The translations under genes and the position numbers were made by a program. The notes beneath the pieces were generated by a model. The model worked only from the letters and a program-made list of their open reading frames with translations. It made no database searches and had not been told where the DNA came from. Of a DNA stretch of 64,000 nt, positions 33,038-41,953 are shown piece after piece. How positions within the stretch are numbered: position 1 is the first letter of the stretch; every line of letters begins with the position of its first letter. Origin of the DNA: CAZOJJ01 sp964580105 (lineage in GTDB: Bacteria; Bacteroidota; Rhodothermia; Rhodothermales; Rubricoccaceae); assembly GCA_964580105.1 (NCBI GenBank), contig CAZOJJ010000003.1, positions 41,138-105,137 on the forward strand, written 5' to 3'.

Positions 33038-33775
33038 TCACAGTTCCAGCCGCTTGAACACGCGCTCCGGGATGGCGCGGATGACGGCCATGACGCCGCG
33101 CCAGTAGCCCGGCACGTAGACCACGTCGGTGCCTTTCTTCATGGCCTTGTGGACGCGCCTGCCCACGTCCTCGGGATCGGCGAAGAGCGGGCCCTTGTCG
33201 AGGTGCGCCGTCATCGGCGTGTCCACCATGCCCGGCTTGACCGTCGTCACCCGCACGCCTTTCTTCGCGAGCCGGGCGCGGAGGCCGCCGGTGAACAGGC
33301 TCACGGCCCCCTTGGCCGCGCCGTAGACGTAGTTGCTCGGCCGCCCCCGGTCGCCCGCGACGGACGAGATGACGGCGAGGTGCCCACGCCCCTGGTGCTC
33401 CATCAGCGTGCCGAGGCGGGTGAGGAGGGCGATCACGCTCGTCGCGTTGAGGCGGAAGGCCTCGGCGGCGGCGGCGGGGTCCGAGGCCACGACGGCCTGA
33501 TCCGGGAGCGTGCCGTAGGCCACGAGCGCGTAGTCGAGCCCGCCGGGGAACGCTGCGCGGACGGCGTCCAGCAGCGCCGCGTGCCGCTCGAAGTCGGCGG
33601 CGTCGAAGGCGGCCGTCTCCACGCGGGCGGCGCCGCGGGCGCGGAGGTCGGCGGCGGCGGCCTCCAGCTTCGCCGCGGTGCGCCCGGCCAGCAGGAGCGC
33701 GGCGCCCTCGGTAGCGAACCGGCGGGCCGTCTCGTGGGCGATGGCGCTCGTCGCGCCGACGATCAGGACGTTCAT
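33038..33775 (-). CDS. DprE2-like short-chain dehydrogenase
   Basis: A 245-residue SDR with cofactor motif GATSAIA at the N-terminus, SSVAGDRGRPSNYVYGAAKGA carrying Ser and the Tyr-x-x-x-Lys pair, and PGMVDTPMT. The sequence resembles DprE2, which reduces decaprenylphosphoryl-2-keto-ribose to decaprenylphosphoryl-arabinose. The operon position supports this: its ATG overlaps the stop of the DprE1-like gene as ATGA, with a UbiA-type gene before that. A generic SDR cannot be excluded from sequence alone, but the three-gene order is telling. Confidence 0.85.
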   Translation of the reverse strand: MNVLIVGATSAIAHETARRFATEGAALLLAGRTAAKLEAAAADLRARGAARVETAAFDAADFERHAALLDAVRAAFPGGLDYALVAYGTLPDQAVVASDPAAAAEAFRLNATSVIALLTRLGTLMEHQGRGHLAVISSVAGDRGRPSNYVYGAAKGAVSLFTGGLRARLAKKGVRVTTVKPGMVDTPMTAHLDKGPLFADPEDVGRRVHKAMKKGTDVVYVPGYWRGVMAVIRAIPERVFKRLEL

Positions 33776-35118
33776 GGGCGTGCGGTGACGCGGCGCCAGA
33801 AGGACGACGAGAAGGCGGGGTCGACGTACGCGGCAAACGCGTGCCAGTTCGGGTAGTAGGCCCGGAAGCTTTCGGGCGTCATGCAGGCGTCCTTCGCCGG
33901 GTAGACGGCCCCGCCCGCCTCGCGCACGAGGGCGTCGAGGTCGTGGAAGAGGCGGATCGTCTCGGCGCCCCGGTTGGCGAAGTCGAGGGCGAGCGTCACG
34001 CCGGGGCGCGGAAACGAGAGCATTCCCGGCGAGGGCACCGCGCCGAACGTCTTGAGGACGGCTAGGAACGAGCCCGCGCCGCTCCTCGCGATCCGCGCCA
34101 GCAGCGCCCGCGTGGCGTCGAGGCCGTCGGCGAAGGGGACGACGCACTGGTACTGAAGGAGGCCGCGCCGCCCGTAGCCCCGGTTCCAGTTGCGCGCCAC
34201 GTCGAGCGGGTAGAAGAACGGGTCGTAGTGCACGCGCGCGCGCTTCACGTCGGCGACCTGCTTCCGGTAGTAGGCGGCGTTGAAGGCGCGGACGGTGAGC
34301 GGGTTGAGCGCCCACTCCGGCGCGTCGAACGGGACGTTCGGCGTGGGGCGGCCGGGGGCGCCCGGCTCGGGCAAGCCGGCGTCCGGCCCGGCGGGCGCGA
34401 AGTCGCCCTCCATGAGCAGGCCGCGGCCCTCGGGGCGGAGCGTGTCCACCCAGGCCATCACGTACGGGCTCCGCGCGTTGGCCTGCTCGGAGAGGGCGAA
34501 GAACGCGTCGAGCGAGCGGAAGCGCGTCGTCGTCTGGTCGATCCGGTCGCTCTCGATCCGCTTCAGCTGGAGTTCGACCCAGGTGAGGAGCCCCGTCAGC
34601 CCCAGCCCGGCGACGGTGGCGCGGAAGAGGTCCGCCTGCGGCCCCTCCGGCGTCAGCTCCAGCCGCTCGCCGGAGGAGCGGACGAGTTCCATCCGCGTCA
34701 CGTGCCGCCCGAAGGTGCCGGCCACGTGGTGGTTCTTCCCGTGCACGTCGTTGGCGACCGCCCCGCCGAGGGTGACGTACTTCGTGCCGGGCGTGACGGG
34801 GAGGAACCAGCCGTGCGGGACGACGAGGGCGAGCACGTCGGCCAGCGTCACGCCCGCCTCGGCGCGGAGCAGGCCGGAGTCAGGGTCGAAGGCGATGAAG
34901 CGGTCGAGGCCGCGCGTGTCGAGCAGGACGCCGCCCTCGTTGAGGCAGGCGTCGCCGTAGGAGCGGCCCTGGCCGTAGGGGAGGACGGGGCCGCCGAGGC
35001 GGGCCAGGTCGGGCAGCGCGTCGCGCCACGTGAGGCGGACGACGCGCCGGGGCGGGGCGTCGGGGAAGCGCCCCCACGACCGGTAGGCGGCCTGGCTGGC
35101 AGCGGTCGGTTTGGCCAT
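33772..35118 (-). CDS. DprE1-like FAD-dependent oxidase
   Basis: A 448-residue VAO-type flavoprotein. The PCMH FAD domain has LPYGQGRSYGDACLNEGG (with adjacent VTPGTKYVTLGGAVANDVHGKNH, quoted in part as GGAVANDVHGKNHH). The C-terminal half aligns with mycobacterial DprE1: RRGLLQYQCVVPF, VLKTFGAVPSPGMLSFPRPG and YPAKDACMTPESFRAYYP, which keeps the catalytic Lys (K418 in M. tuberculosis). The position of Cys387, target of benzothiazinones, is Ala here (TLALDF against ICVDF). It should oxidise polyprenylphosphoryl-ribose to the 2-keto intermediate. 16 nt downstream of the UbiA-like gene. Confidence 0.9.
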   Translation of the reverse strand: MAKPTAASQAAYRSWGRFPDAPPRRVVRLTWRDALPDLARLGGPVLPYGQGRSYGDACLNEGGVLLDTRGLDRFIAFDPDSGLLRAEAGVTLADVLALVVPHGWFLPVTPGTKYVTLGGAVANDVHGKNHHVAGTFGRHVTRMELVRSSGERLELTPEGPQADLFRATVAGLGLTGLLTWVELQLKRIESDRIDQTTTRFRSLDAFFALSEQANARSPYVMAWVDTLRPEGRGLLMEGDFAPAGPDAGLPEPGAPGRPTPNVPFDAPEWALNPLTVRAFNAAYYRKQVADVKRARVHYDPFFYPLDVARNWNRGYGRRGLLQYQCVVPFADGLDATRALLARIARSGAGSFLAVLKTFGAVPSPGMLSFPRPGVTLALDFANRGAETIRLFHDLDALVREAGGAVYPAKDACMTPESFRAYYPNWHAFAAYVDPAFSSSFWRRVTARP

Positions 35119-35134
35119 CGGTCCGCGCCTCCCG

Positions 35135-36061
35135 TCAGAGCGACGCGAGCGTGAGCACGACGCCCGTGAGGACGCCGACGCCCCAGCTCACCGGGTCCTT
35201 CAGCGTGTACAGCACGGGGTCGTCCGGCATCGAGCGGCGGTGGGCGGTGAGCCACATGTGCATCGTCCAGTAGAGCAGCAGCGGCGTCACGAGCCAGAGC
35301 CGGTTGGGGTGGGTGTAGAGCTCGGCCACCTCCGGGTTCGTGATGTAGAGCGCGAGCACGAGCACGGACATGAACCCGCTCGCCGGCCCGAGCCCGCGCA
35401 GCATCGCCACGTCCTCGACGGTGTAGCCGCGGCCGTTGTGGCGCGCCTCGAGATCCGTCTCCATCAGGCGCAACTCGGCGTAGCGTTTGAGCAGCGCGAG
35501 GCTGAGGAAGAAGAACAGCGAGAAGGCGAGGAGCCACTCGCTGATGGGCACCCACGTGGCCGCCGCGCCGGCCAGCACGCGGAGCGCGTAGAGCCCGGCG
35601 AGAACCACCACGTCCATCGCCGGCTGCCGCTTGAGGACGAACGAGTACGCCAGCGTCGTGACGAGGTAGATGCCGAGGACGACCGCGAACAGCCCCGGCA
35701 GCGTCAGCAGCGCCAGCGCGAAAGCGCCGCCTACGAGGAGGGGGGCCAGCGCGTAGCCCGTCCCCGCCGAGAGGGCGCCCGAGGCGAACGGGCGGTTCCG
35801 CTTCGTCGGGTGGTGGCGGTCGCGCTCACGGTCCACGAGGTCGTTGACGACGTACGTGCCGCTGGCGCAGAGGCTCATCGCCGCGAAGGCGAGGAGCGCA
35901 TCGAGCAGGAGCGCCGTCTCGCCCGTCCGGTGCGCCATGATGAGCGGGAGGAAGACGAGCCCGTTCTTCGCCCACTGGTGCGGGCGGAGCGCCTTCCAGA
36001 TCGCGCGCAGCCGGCCGGGCCGGGCGTCGGTGGCAGGGTCGGCAGTGAGGGTGGAGGGCAT
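35135..36061 (-). CDS. UbiA-family prenyltransferase (decaprenyl-phosphate phosphoribosyltransferase-like)
   Basis: A 308-residue integral membrane protein with about eight or nine hydrophobic segments. The metal and diphosphate site NDLVDRERDRHHPTKRNRP at 73-91 (N73-D74-x-x-D77-x-x-x-D81) and a second loop (RYAELRLMETDLEARHNGRG) match the Rv3806c-like subgroup rather than quinone-synthesis UbiA. That enzyme joins phosphoribosyl pyrophosphate to a polyprenyl phosphate, the step before DprE1/DprE2. The phosphatase that removes the 5-phosphate is not seen nearby. It lies 5 nt after the membrane glycosyltransferase. Confidence 0.88.
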   Translation of the reverse strand: MPSTLTADPATDARPGRLRAIWKALRPHQWAKNGLVFLPLIMAHRTGETALLLDALLAFAAMSLCASGTYVVNDLVDRERDRHHPTKRNRPFASGALSAGTGYALAPLLVGGAFALALLTLPGLFAVVLGIYLVTTLAYSFVLKRQPAMDVVVLAGLYALRVLAGAAATWVPISEWLLAFSLFFFLSLALLKRYAELRLMETDLEARHNGRGYTVEDVAMLRGLGPASGFMSVLVLALYITNPEVAELYTHPNRLWLVTPLLLYWTMHMWLTAHRRSMPDDPVLYTLKDPVSWGVGVLTGVVLTLASL

Positions 36062-36066
36062 CGGCG

Positions 36067-37719
36067 TCACGCGTCGGGCTCGAGGACAAAATACACGACG
36101 TTCGGAGCCAGGCGGAGCCGCCGCCAGCGCGGCCCGAAGGCGGCGCGGAGCCGGTCGCTCACCTGTCGGGCGGGTGGGCGAGCCTCGCCGGCGGGGAAGG
36201 GCGCGAAGAGCTCGGGCTCGGCCCAGACGCGGCGCTCCTTGGCCAGCGCCGCGCGCAGCCGCGCCTCCAGGTCGCGGGCGACGGCCTCGGGCGAGGGCGG
36301 GGCCTCCACTTGAAACGGGGCCACGAGATTGACTGCCTCGGCCTCGGTCAGCCGCCGCACGTAGCCGACGCCGAGGTGCGGGTACGCCACCACGACGAGG
36401 TCGCCCGCCTCGGCCACGTCGGCGAGCGGGCGGTAGCGGTGGACCCACACGTCGTTGGCCTCGTCGGTCCCCGGTAGGATGGAGCCGAGGAGGTTGACGG
36501 CGAAGACGAGTCCGGCGGCGAGGGCCATCCATCCCGTCCCCCTTCGCGCGTCCCCCTCCTTGGCGGGCGCCCACAGCAGCGCCAGCAGCAGCCAGAGCGC
36601 CGTCACCTGGGGGATCCAGAATTCGACGTTGAAAGGCTCCCAGAAGACGAAGAACGCGGCGTAGACGACGAACCAGACCGCCAGCGGCAGCGCGACATCC
36701 CGGGCGTCCTCCGGCATCGCCCGGCGGCGACGGAGTCCGGCGACGAGGAGCCCTAGGAGGAGGAGGGCGGCGGTGCCGGCAGCAGCGAGGAGCCCCCAGG
36801 CCGTGCCGTCGCTCAGGCCGCGCACGAGGAACGCCTCGTCGCCGAGCGACTTGTCCGGGAAGGCGGTCGCCGCAAGGTCGCGCACCGGCTCCAGCGCGAA
36901 GGCGAAGTGCCCGCCCACGACGGCGCGTCCAAAGCCCAGCACGGCCTGCGCCAGCGTCGAGAGGGCGAGCGGGTGCCAGAAGGCGTCCTGCCGGGCGTAG
37001 AGCGTGAACCACGCCCAGGCGCCGGCCGGGCTCCGCGCCTCGACGGCCGCGAGGAGCACCGCTCCGTAGCCCGCGAGCACCACGACGGTCCCAGCCGCGA
37101 CATAGAAGGCCGCCGACGCCAGGAACGGGCTCGCTCGCCTCCGTTGCCACAGCACGGCCAGGACGACGAGGCCGAACAGCACGTGTACCTGGTGGAACAG
37201 CATCGCGAGCCCGTGCAGCACGCCCACGAGCGCGAGGCCGGACCGCCCGAGGCCGGGCCGGAGCACCACGTCGAGCGTCGCCAGCAGCAGCGCGAGGGGA
37301 ATGAGGTAAACCTCGACGGTGGTGCTGTAGAACCAGAACCCGAACGACACGGACGCGCCGGCCGTTGCGGTCAGGGCGAGCGAGGCGGGGAGAGTGGCTC
37401 GCTCGCGCAACAGCCGGTAGGCGAACAGCGCCGCCACCGCGCCGGCCAGCGCGTTCAGCAGCGCCACGACGCCGGCTGCGTCGGCCGCCACGCCGAGCGC
37501 GCGGGCGAGGCCGAGCCAGGCTGCCGCGAGGGCGTTGTAGAGGAGGTGATGCGGGTGGAACAGCCGCCCCCCCCCGGCCTCGATGTCGAGGAGGTACGTG
37601 AGCGAGTCGTGCGCGAGGGCGAGGTTGGCCGTCCGCGTCAGCGCGAAGAGTGCGAGCACGCCCGCGAATACGAGCGGCGCTTCGGCGCGGCGGGAGACGC
37701 GGAGGAAACGGGCGGGCAC
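36067..37719 (-). CDS. multi-pass GT-C-type glycosyltransferase
   Basis: A membrane protein of about 550 residues with ten or more hydrophobic helices, then a periplasmic C-terminal domain (from about residue 400). The first loop has HDSLTYLLDIEAGGG and HPHHLLYNALAAAWLGLARALG in the place where GT-C enzymes keep catalytic acids (Asp in HDS). I read it as a lipid-linked-sugar glycosyltransferase. Its place ahead of UbiA-DprE1-DprE2 makes an arabinofuranosyl donor plausible. The frame is open 63 codons upstream, but that part is proline-rich and unlike a membrane protein, so GTG 37719 is preferred. Confidence 0.72.
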   Translation of the reverse strand: MPARFLRVSRRAEAPLVFAGVLALFALTRTANLALAHDSLTYLLDIEAGGGRLFHPHHLLYNALAAAWLGLARALGVAADAAGVVALLNALAGAVAALFAYRLLRERATLPASLALTATAGASVSFGFWFYSTTVEVYLIPLALLLATLDVVLRPGLGRSGLALVGVLHGLAMLFHQVHVLFGLVVLAVLWQRRRASPFLASAAFYVAAGTVVVLAGYGAVLLAAVEARSPAGAWAWFTLYARQDAFWHPLALSTLAQAVLGFGRAVVGGHFAFALEPVRDLAATAFPDKSLGDEAFLVRGLSDGTAWGLLAAAGTAALLLLGLLVAGLRRRRAMPEDARDVALPLAVWFVVYAAFFVFWEPFNVEFWIPQVTALWLLLALLWAPAKEGDARRGTGWMALAAGLVFAVNLLGSILPGTDEANDVWVHRYRPLADVAEAGDLVVVAYPHLGVGYVRRLTEAEAVNLVAPFQVEAPPSPEAVARDLEARLRAALAKERRVWAEPELFAPFPAGEARPPARQVSDRLRAAFGPRWRRLRLAPNVVYFVLEPDA

Positions 37720-37903
37720 GGCACGCGGGCAGGCGACGAGGCGGGGCGGGGCGGGGCGTGCGAAAGGTAGCGGGCACGGAGGCCGGGGACCGTGCAGAAC
37801 CGAGGCGTTCGGACGAGGGGCCCAACCTCGCCCTTGGGAAGTGCGTGGGTCGGGCGCCCCTCGGCTCGGGGCTGCTTTGCGTGCGGGCGGAGGTTGATCC
37901 CCA

Positions 37904-37929
37904 ACCACCGGCAGACGCGCTCCGGTGGT
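37904..37929 (-). terminator. hairpin downstream of the GT39-like gene
   Basis: An 8-bp stem ACCACCGG/CCGGTGGT with a 10-nt loop, 7 nt past the stop at 37936 on the minus strand. It may partly separate this gene from the downstream glycosyltransferase; 37720-37903 shows nothing else. Confidence 0.5.
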
Positions 37930-37935
37930 GCTTCG

Positions 37936-39258
37936 CTATGCCAGCAGGAGGGTGTGGTAGGCGTATTCGACCTGAATCAGCACCAGGATCAGGAGCGCTG
38001 CCCAGAGCCAGGGATTCCGCAAAGCGCGCTGCCGGTCCGCACGCACCCGTAGCGTATCCACGCCGAGAGCGGCCAGGGGCATGAGAAGGCCCATCACGGG
38101 GAAGTGGTAGTGCCCGGCCGAAAACGCGAGGAAGTACGGAACCGCATACCCCATCACCAGGCCGAGCAGGAGCCGGCCGAAGCGCAGGCGCCACCGCACG
38201 GTCAGCCCGACGAGGGTGAGCAGGAGTACCGCCACGTAGCCGCCCGCCTCGATCCCCAGGGGGACCAGCGCGGCCGGAGGAGAGAGGCCGCGCTGGAGCT
38301 GGACGTGCCGCGCCCCGAGGTAGTCGAACCCCCAGAAGGCTCGCATCCGGTTCAGCGTGCGCCAAGCCGTCGCTCCCGGGTGGGTGCGTACGTAGCGGTA
38401 CGTCTCGTCGAGCATGGCCGCCCTCGGATCGGGCAGCGCGTAGAGGCTGTCCAGGTAGGATCGGGCCTCGGGGGCGAGCTCCTCCAGGGGGCGTTGCGCG
38501 AGGTGGTGCGTCTTGTAATGCGGCGTGTGCGGGTTGTTGCCCAGAAAGAGGTTGCGCTCGTTGTTCGTCGAGATCGTGTACCCGGCGCCGTGGTGGGCGT
38601 TATAGGCCAGCACGGGGGCGAGGCAGGCCGTGGTTACGAGCAGGCAGCCCGCTCCGCCGAGGAGCACGAGCCGTCGCCGCGCCGGGTAGCGCCACGCGAG
38701 CCACGCCGCTGCCGGCACGCCCAGGCCGAGCAGCGCGAGGGACGAGGGCCGGGCGAGGATGGCGCTCCCGAGGGCCAGCCCCGCCAGCAGTCCCCACGAG
38801 GCGTGCCCTCGCCGCCACCCCTCGATCAGGGCCACCGCGAGGCCGAGCAGGCACAGCCCGGTCCAGGGGTGGGCGTTGGGGAGCCCCGCGGCCAGAAGCA
38901 TCGGCGGATAGAGGGCAGCCAGCCAGCCTGCGGTTCGGGTCACCCGGGCGTCCGGGACGGTGAGCTGGGTGAGGCGGGCGACGAGCACGACGGTCAGCAC
39001 GCCGACCACGACCGACACGCCGCGGGCAACGGCCGCCGACGAGCCCAGCACCGCGAACACGGAGGCCAGGACGTACGGCCAGCCGGGCGGCCAGAAGTGG
39101 GGTTGCTCTCCGAAGGTGCCGTTCGCCAGCTGTGCAGCGACCTCCGCGTACAGCGAGCCGTCGGGTGCGAGGGGGAGCCCGCCGAAGAGCCCCCACGCGA
39201 CCAGACCCCGCGCTACGGCGGCCATTCCGAGTAGGGCAACCCAGGAGCGTGGTGTCAT
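37936..39258 (-). CDS. GT39/ArnT-like membrane glycosyltransferase
   Basis: A 440-residue protein with about ten transmembrane helices. The first periplasmic loop contains LAPDGSLYAEVAAQLANGTF with an Asp-Gly-x-x-Tyr motif, followed by FWPPGWPYVLASVFAVLG, the layout of PMT/ArnT-like (GT39/GT83) enzymes. These take sugars from polyprenyl-phosphate donors on the periplasmic face. The loop TNNERNLFLGNNPHTPHYK is also seen in relatives. ATG 39258 is chosen over an in-frame TTG three codons upstream. It is the first gene of the minus-strand group ending with DprE2 and is divergent from glyQS. Confidence 0.78.
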   Translation of the reverse strand: MTPRSWVALLGMAAVARGLVAWGLFGGLPLAPDGSLYAEVAAQLANGTFGEQPHFWPPGWPYVLASVFAVLGSSAAVARGVSVVVGVLTVVLVARLTQLTVPDARVTRTAGWLAALYPPMLLAAGLPNAHPWTGLCLLGLAVALIEGWRRGHASWGLLAGLALGSAILARPSSLALLGLGVPAAAWLAWRYPARRRLVLLGGAGCLLVTTACLAPVLAYNAHHGAGYTISTNNERNLFLGNNPHTPHYKTHHLAQRPLEELAPEARSYLDSLYALPDPRAAMLDETYRYVRTHPGATAWRTLNRMRAFWGFDYLGARHVQLQRGLSPPAALVPLGIEAGGYVAVLLLTLVGLTVRWRLRFGRLLLGLVMGYAVPYFLAFSAGHYHFPVMGLLMPLAALGVDTLRVRADRQRALRNPWLWAALLILVLIQVEYAYHTLLLA

Positions 39259-39384
39259 TGAATGCAAAACAAAGGGCGAATTGATTGCTATACGCCTCGG
39301 GGCGAGGCGGGCGGGAAGGCAGAGATGGGAATACGCGCGATAGCTGAGAGGGAGAATAGAGTCTTTCGAAGCGGGAGGCCACTC

Positions 39385-39417
39385 TTTGCGCCGGGGCTGC
39401 GTCGGCGGGTACCTTTG
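39385..39417 (+). promoter_or_regulatory. Bacteroidota-type promoter of the glycyl-tRNA synthetase gene
   Basis: TTTG at 39385-39388 and TACCTTTG at 39410-39417, 21 nt apart, match the -33 TTTG and -7 TAnnTTTG consensus of Bacteroidota. The ATG follows at 39450. Confidence 0.5.
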
Positions 39418-39449
39418 CGGCTCGCTTTCGCCTCTCCCCGCGCCTCGTC

Positions 39450-40904
39450 ATGGCCGACCTCTTCGACACCATCGTCTCGCTCTCCAAGCGCCGCGGCTTC
39501 CTCTTCCAGTCGTCCGAGATCTACGGCGGGCTCAGCGCCGCGTACGACTACGGCCCCCTCGGCGTCGAGCTCAAGCGGAAGGTGAGCGACCGCTGGTGGC
39601 GCGCCATGGTCTACGGCCACGACAACATCGAGGGCCTCGACGCCGCCATCCTCATGCACCCGACGGTCTGGAAGGCGTCCGGCCACGTGGACGCCTTCAA
39701 CGACCCGATGATTGACGACCGGGCGTCGAAGAAGCGCTACCGTGCCGACCAGCTCATCGAGGGGCACATCGCCCGGCTGGAGGGCAAGGGCAAGACCGAC
39801 GAGGCCGAACGCGTCCACGCCCGCCTCGTCGAGGCCCTCCACGCCGACGACGCGCCGGCCGCGCTCTACGCCCTCATCCAGGATGAGGAGATCCGGAGCC
39901 CGGACTCCGGCGCGTTCGACTGGACGCCGGTGCGCCAGTTCAACCTCATGTTCGAGACCCAGCTCGGCGCGCTGGCCGAGGAGGAGAACACGATCTACCT
40001 CCGCCCGGAGACGGCGCAGGGCATCTTCGTCAACTTCCACAACGTCCGCGAGACGGGCCGCCAGCAGATCCCCTTCGGCATCGCCCAGATCGGGAAGGCC
40101 TTCCGCAACGAGATCGTCGCCCGCCAGTTCATCTTCCGCATGCGCGAGTTCGAGCAGATGGAGATGCAGTACTTCGTCGAGCCGGGCACGCAGCGGGAGG
40201 CCTACGAGGCGTGGAGCGAGAAGCGCCTCCGCTGGCACCTCGACAACGGCGTCCGGCCGGGCAAGCTCCGCTGGCACGTCCACGAGAAGCTGGCCCACTA
40301 CGCCGACGCCGCGCAGGACATCCAGTTCGAGTTCCCCTTCGGCTGGAACGAGGTCGAGGGCATCCACTCGCGCACCGACTTCGACCTCCGCCGCCATCAG
40401 GAGTACTCCGGCAAGAAGATGGAGTACTTCGACCCCCAGACGAACGCGCGCTACATCCCCTACGTCGTCGAGACCTCCGTCGGCCTCGACCGGACCCTCC
40501 TCATGCTCCTCTGCGACGCCTACCGCGAGGAGGACGTCGAGGGGCCCAACGGCTCCTCCGAGACGCGGGCGGTCCTCAAGTTCCACCCCGAGCTGGCGCC
40601 CTACACAGCGGCGGTCTTCCCGCTCGTCAAGAAGGAGGGGATGCCCGAGAAGGCCCACGCCATCGAGGCCGACCTCCGCCGACGGTTCAACGTGATGTAC
40701 GACGAGAAGGGCGCCGTCGGGCGCCGCTACCGCCGGCAGGACGAGATCGGCACGCCCTTCTGCATCACCGTGGACGGGCAGACGATGGAGGACGGCACCG
40801 TCACCATCCGCGACCGTGATTCCATGCGGCAGGACCGGATCGAGGCGGCGAGCGTGCGCCGCTATATCGAGGACCGCGTGGCGTCTTGGACTCCGGAGGG
40901 GTGA
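39450..40904 (+). CDS. glyQS: glycyl-tRNA synthetase, single-chain alpha2 type
   Basis: A 484-residue class II synthetase of the eukaryote/archaeal/Firmicute-like one-chain type (not the alpha2-beta2 type). N-terminal RRGFLFQSSEIYGGLSAAYD (20 residues), motif 2 FRNEIVARQFIFRMREFEQME, and motif 3 SVGLDRTLLMLL identify it. The C-terminal anticodon-binding domain begins near KFHPELAPYTAAVFPL. It charges tRNA-Gly with glycine. A pyrimidine-rich leader precedes the ATG. Monocistronic, divergent from the glycosyltransferase operon. Confidence 0.96.
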   Translation: MADLFDTIVSLSKRRGFLFQSSEIYGGLSAAYDYGPLGVELKRKVSDRWWRAMVYGHDNIEGLDAAILMHPTVWKASGHVDAFNDPMIDDRASKKRYRADQLIEGHIARLEGKGKTDEAERVHARLVEALHADDAPAALYALIQDEEIRSPDSGAFDWTPVRQFNLMFETQLGALAEEENTIYLRPETAQGIFVNFHNVRETGRQQIPFGIAQIGKAFRNEIVARQFIFRMREFEQMEMQYFVEPGTQREAYEAWSEKRLRWHLDNGVRPGKLRWHVHEKLAHYADAAQDIQFEFPFGWNEVEGIHSRTDFDLRRHQEYSGKKMEYFDPQTNARYIPYVVETSVGLDRTLLMLLCDAYREEDVEGPNGSSETRAVLKFHPELAPYTAAVFPLVKKEGMPEKAHAIEADLRRRFNVMYDEKGAVGRRYRRQDEIGTPFCITVDGQTMEDGTVTIRDRDSMRQDRIEAASVRRYIEDRVASWTPEG

Positions 40905-41039
40905 TTCCGAACTCTCTACCGCCCCGAAAAGTCGGCCGAGGTGGACGGAATAGGGCCTTACCGGAAGATCACGAAGCCGGTATGCGTCTTGTAAAAAGAA
41001 GTCCTATCTTACCCTCCGCTCCATCTTCGTACCCCCGCC

Positions 41040-41873
41040 ATGCGCTTCTCCTACCGTTCCCTTCTCGCTGCCTTGGCCCTCAGCGTCGCCGTCGTGTTTT
41101 CCGGCTGCGACAGCGCCGAATTCGAGGCCCCCGAGCCGCCGGCCGTGATCTCGCCGCAGGCCTTCGACGTCTCGGCGCTGACGGCCATCACCGCGCACGC
41201 CGCGCAGGCTACCCTGGGGGGGCTCAACCCTGAGGACAACTTCCTCAACGCCGCCGCCCGCGTCGGCATCACCTCGGGTGTGATCGCGGCGCAGCTCGCC
41301 ATTCCGGCCGCCGCGACGGCCGCCGCCCTCGTCGTCGAGCCGGTCTTCGAGAGCGGCACCTACGTCTGGATGAACACGATCATCGTGGCGGACCAGGAGG
41401 TCACGTTCCGGCTGGAGGGCCAGTTCCAGACGGCCAACGGCCCGATCAACCCGCCCGTCTCCTGGCAGATGACCGTGTTCGTCGAGGACCCTGGAACGGG
41501 CCACCAGAAGGCATACCTCCTCTACGAGGCCACGACCGACTTCGAGGGGAACTCGGGCGAGTTCACGATCTACGCCCCCATCAACAACGTGGACACCCCC
41601 GTCCTGCACGGAGAGTTCGACGTGCCCAGCACCAACGTCCACTCCTCTACCTTCACGTCGCTGACGGACGTCTACGAGCACGGGGGCGACACGGCGACCT
41701 ACGACATCAACGGCGACGACGCGAGGTTTGAGCTGGTGGAGCCGCACAACGGCCGGACGCACCTCGTCGAGTGGAGCATCTCGAACTTCGACGGCCGCCT
41801 CGTCGCGACCGACTACAACAACGGGGATCCGGCCTGCTGGAACGGGGACCTCGAAGACATTCCCTGCCCGTAA
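41040..41873 (+). CDS. hypothetical lipoprotein
   Basis: A 277-residue lipoprotein with signal MRFSYRSLLAALALSVAVVF and lipobox SGC (Cys23). No family is recognised. The body is beta-rich (VFESGTYVWMNTIIVADQEVTF) and ends with a distinctive segment HLVEWSISNFDGRLVATDYN then DPACWNGDLEDIPCP. A second copy of this ending exists as a separate fragment at 42941-43162, so the protein belongs to a locally duplicated family. A true T-rich terminator follows. Confidence 0.75.
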   Translation: MRFSYRSLLAALALSVAVVFSGCDSAEFEAPEPPAVISPQAFDVSALTAITAHAAQATLGGLNPEDNFLNAAARVGITSGVIAAQLAIPAAATAAALVVEPVFESGTYVWMNTIIVADQEVTFRLEGQFQTANGPINPPVSWQMTVFVEDPGTGHQKAYLLYEATTDFEGNSGEFTIYAPINNVDTPVLHGEFDVPSTNVHSSTFTSLTDVYEHGGDTATYDINGDDARFELVEPHNGRTHLVEWSISNFDGRLVATDYNNGDPACWNGDLEDIPCP

Positions 41874-41899
41874 CGCCGCCGAGCGGCTTCCGGCTCTGC

Positions 41900-41939
41900 G
41901 CGCCCCGACCTCGCACCGAGGTCGGGGCGCGGCCGTTTT
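41900..41939 (+). terminator. Rho-independent terminator
   Basis: A perfect 14-bp GC-rich stem (41900-41913 with 41917-41930), CAC loop, followed by GGCCGTTTTC. It serves the lipoprotein gene at 41040 and probably the convergent aldo/keto reductase. Confidence 0.8.
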
Positions 41940-41953
41940 CGTACCGGGCTCGC

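Noticed and set aside
37720..37908. N-terminal extension of the GT-C-type glycosyltransferase
   Set aside because: The 63 extra residues are Pro/Arg-rich and would precede the first membrane helix, with no resemblance to a signal or known domain.
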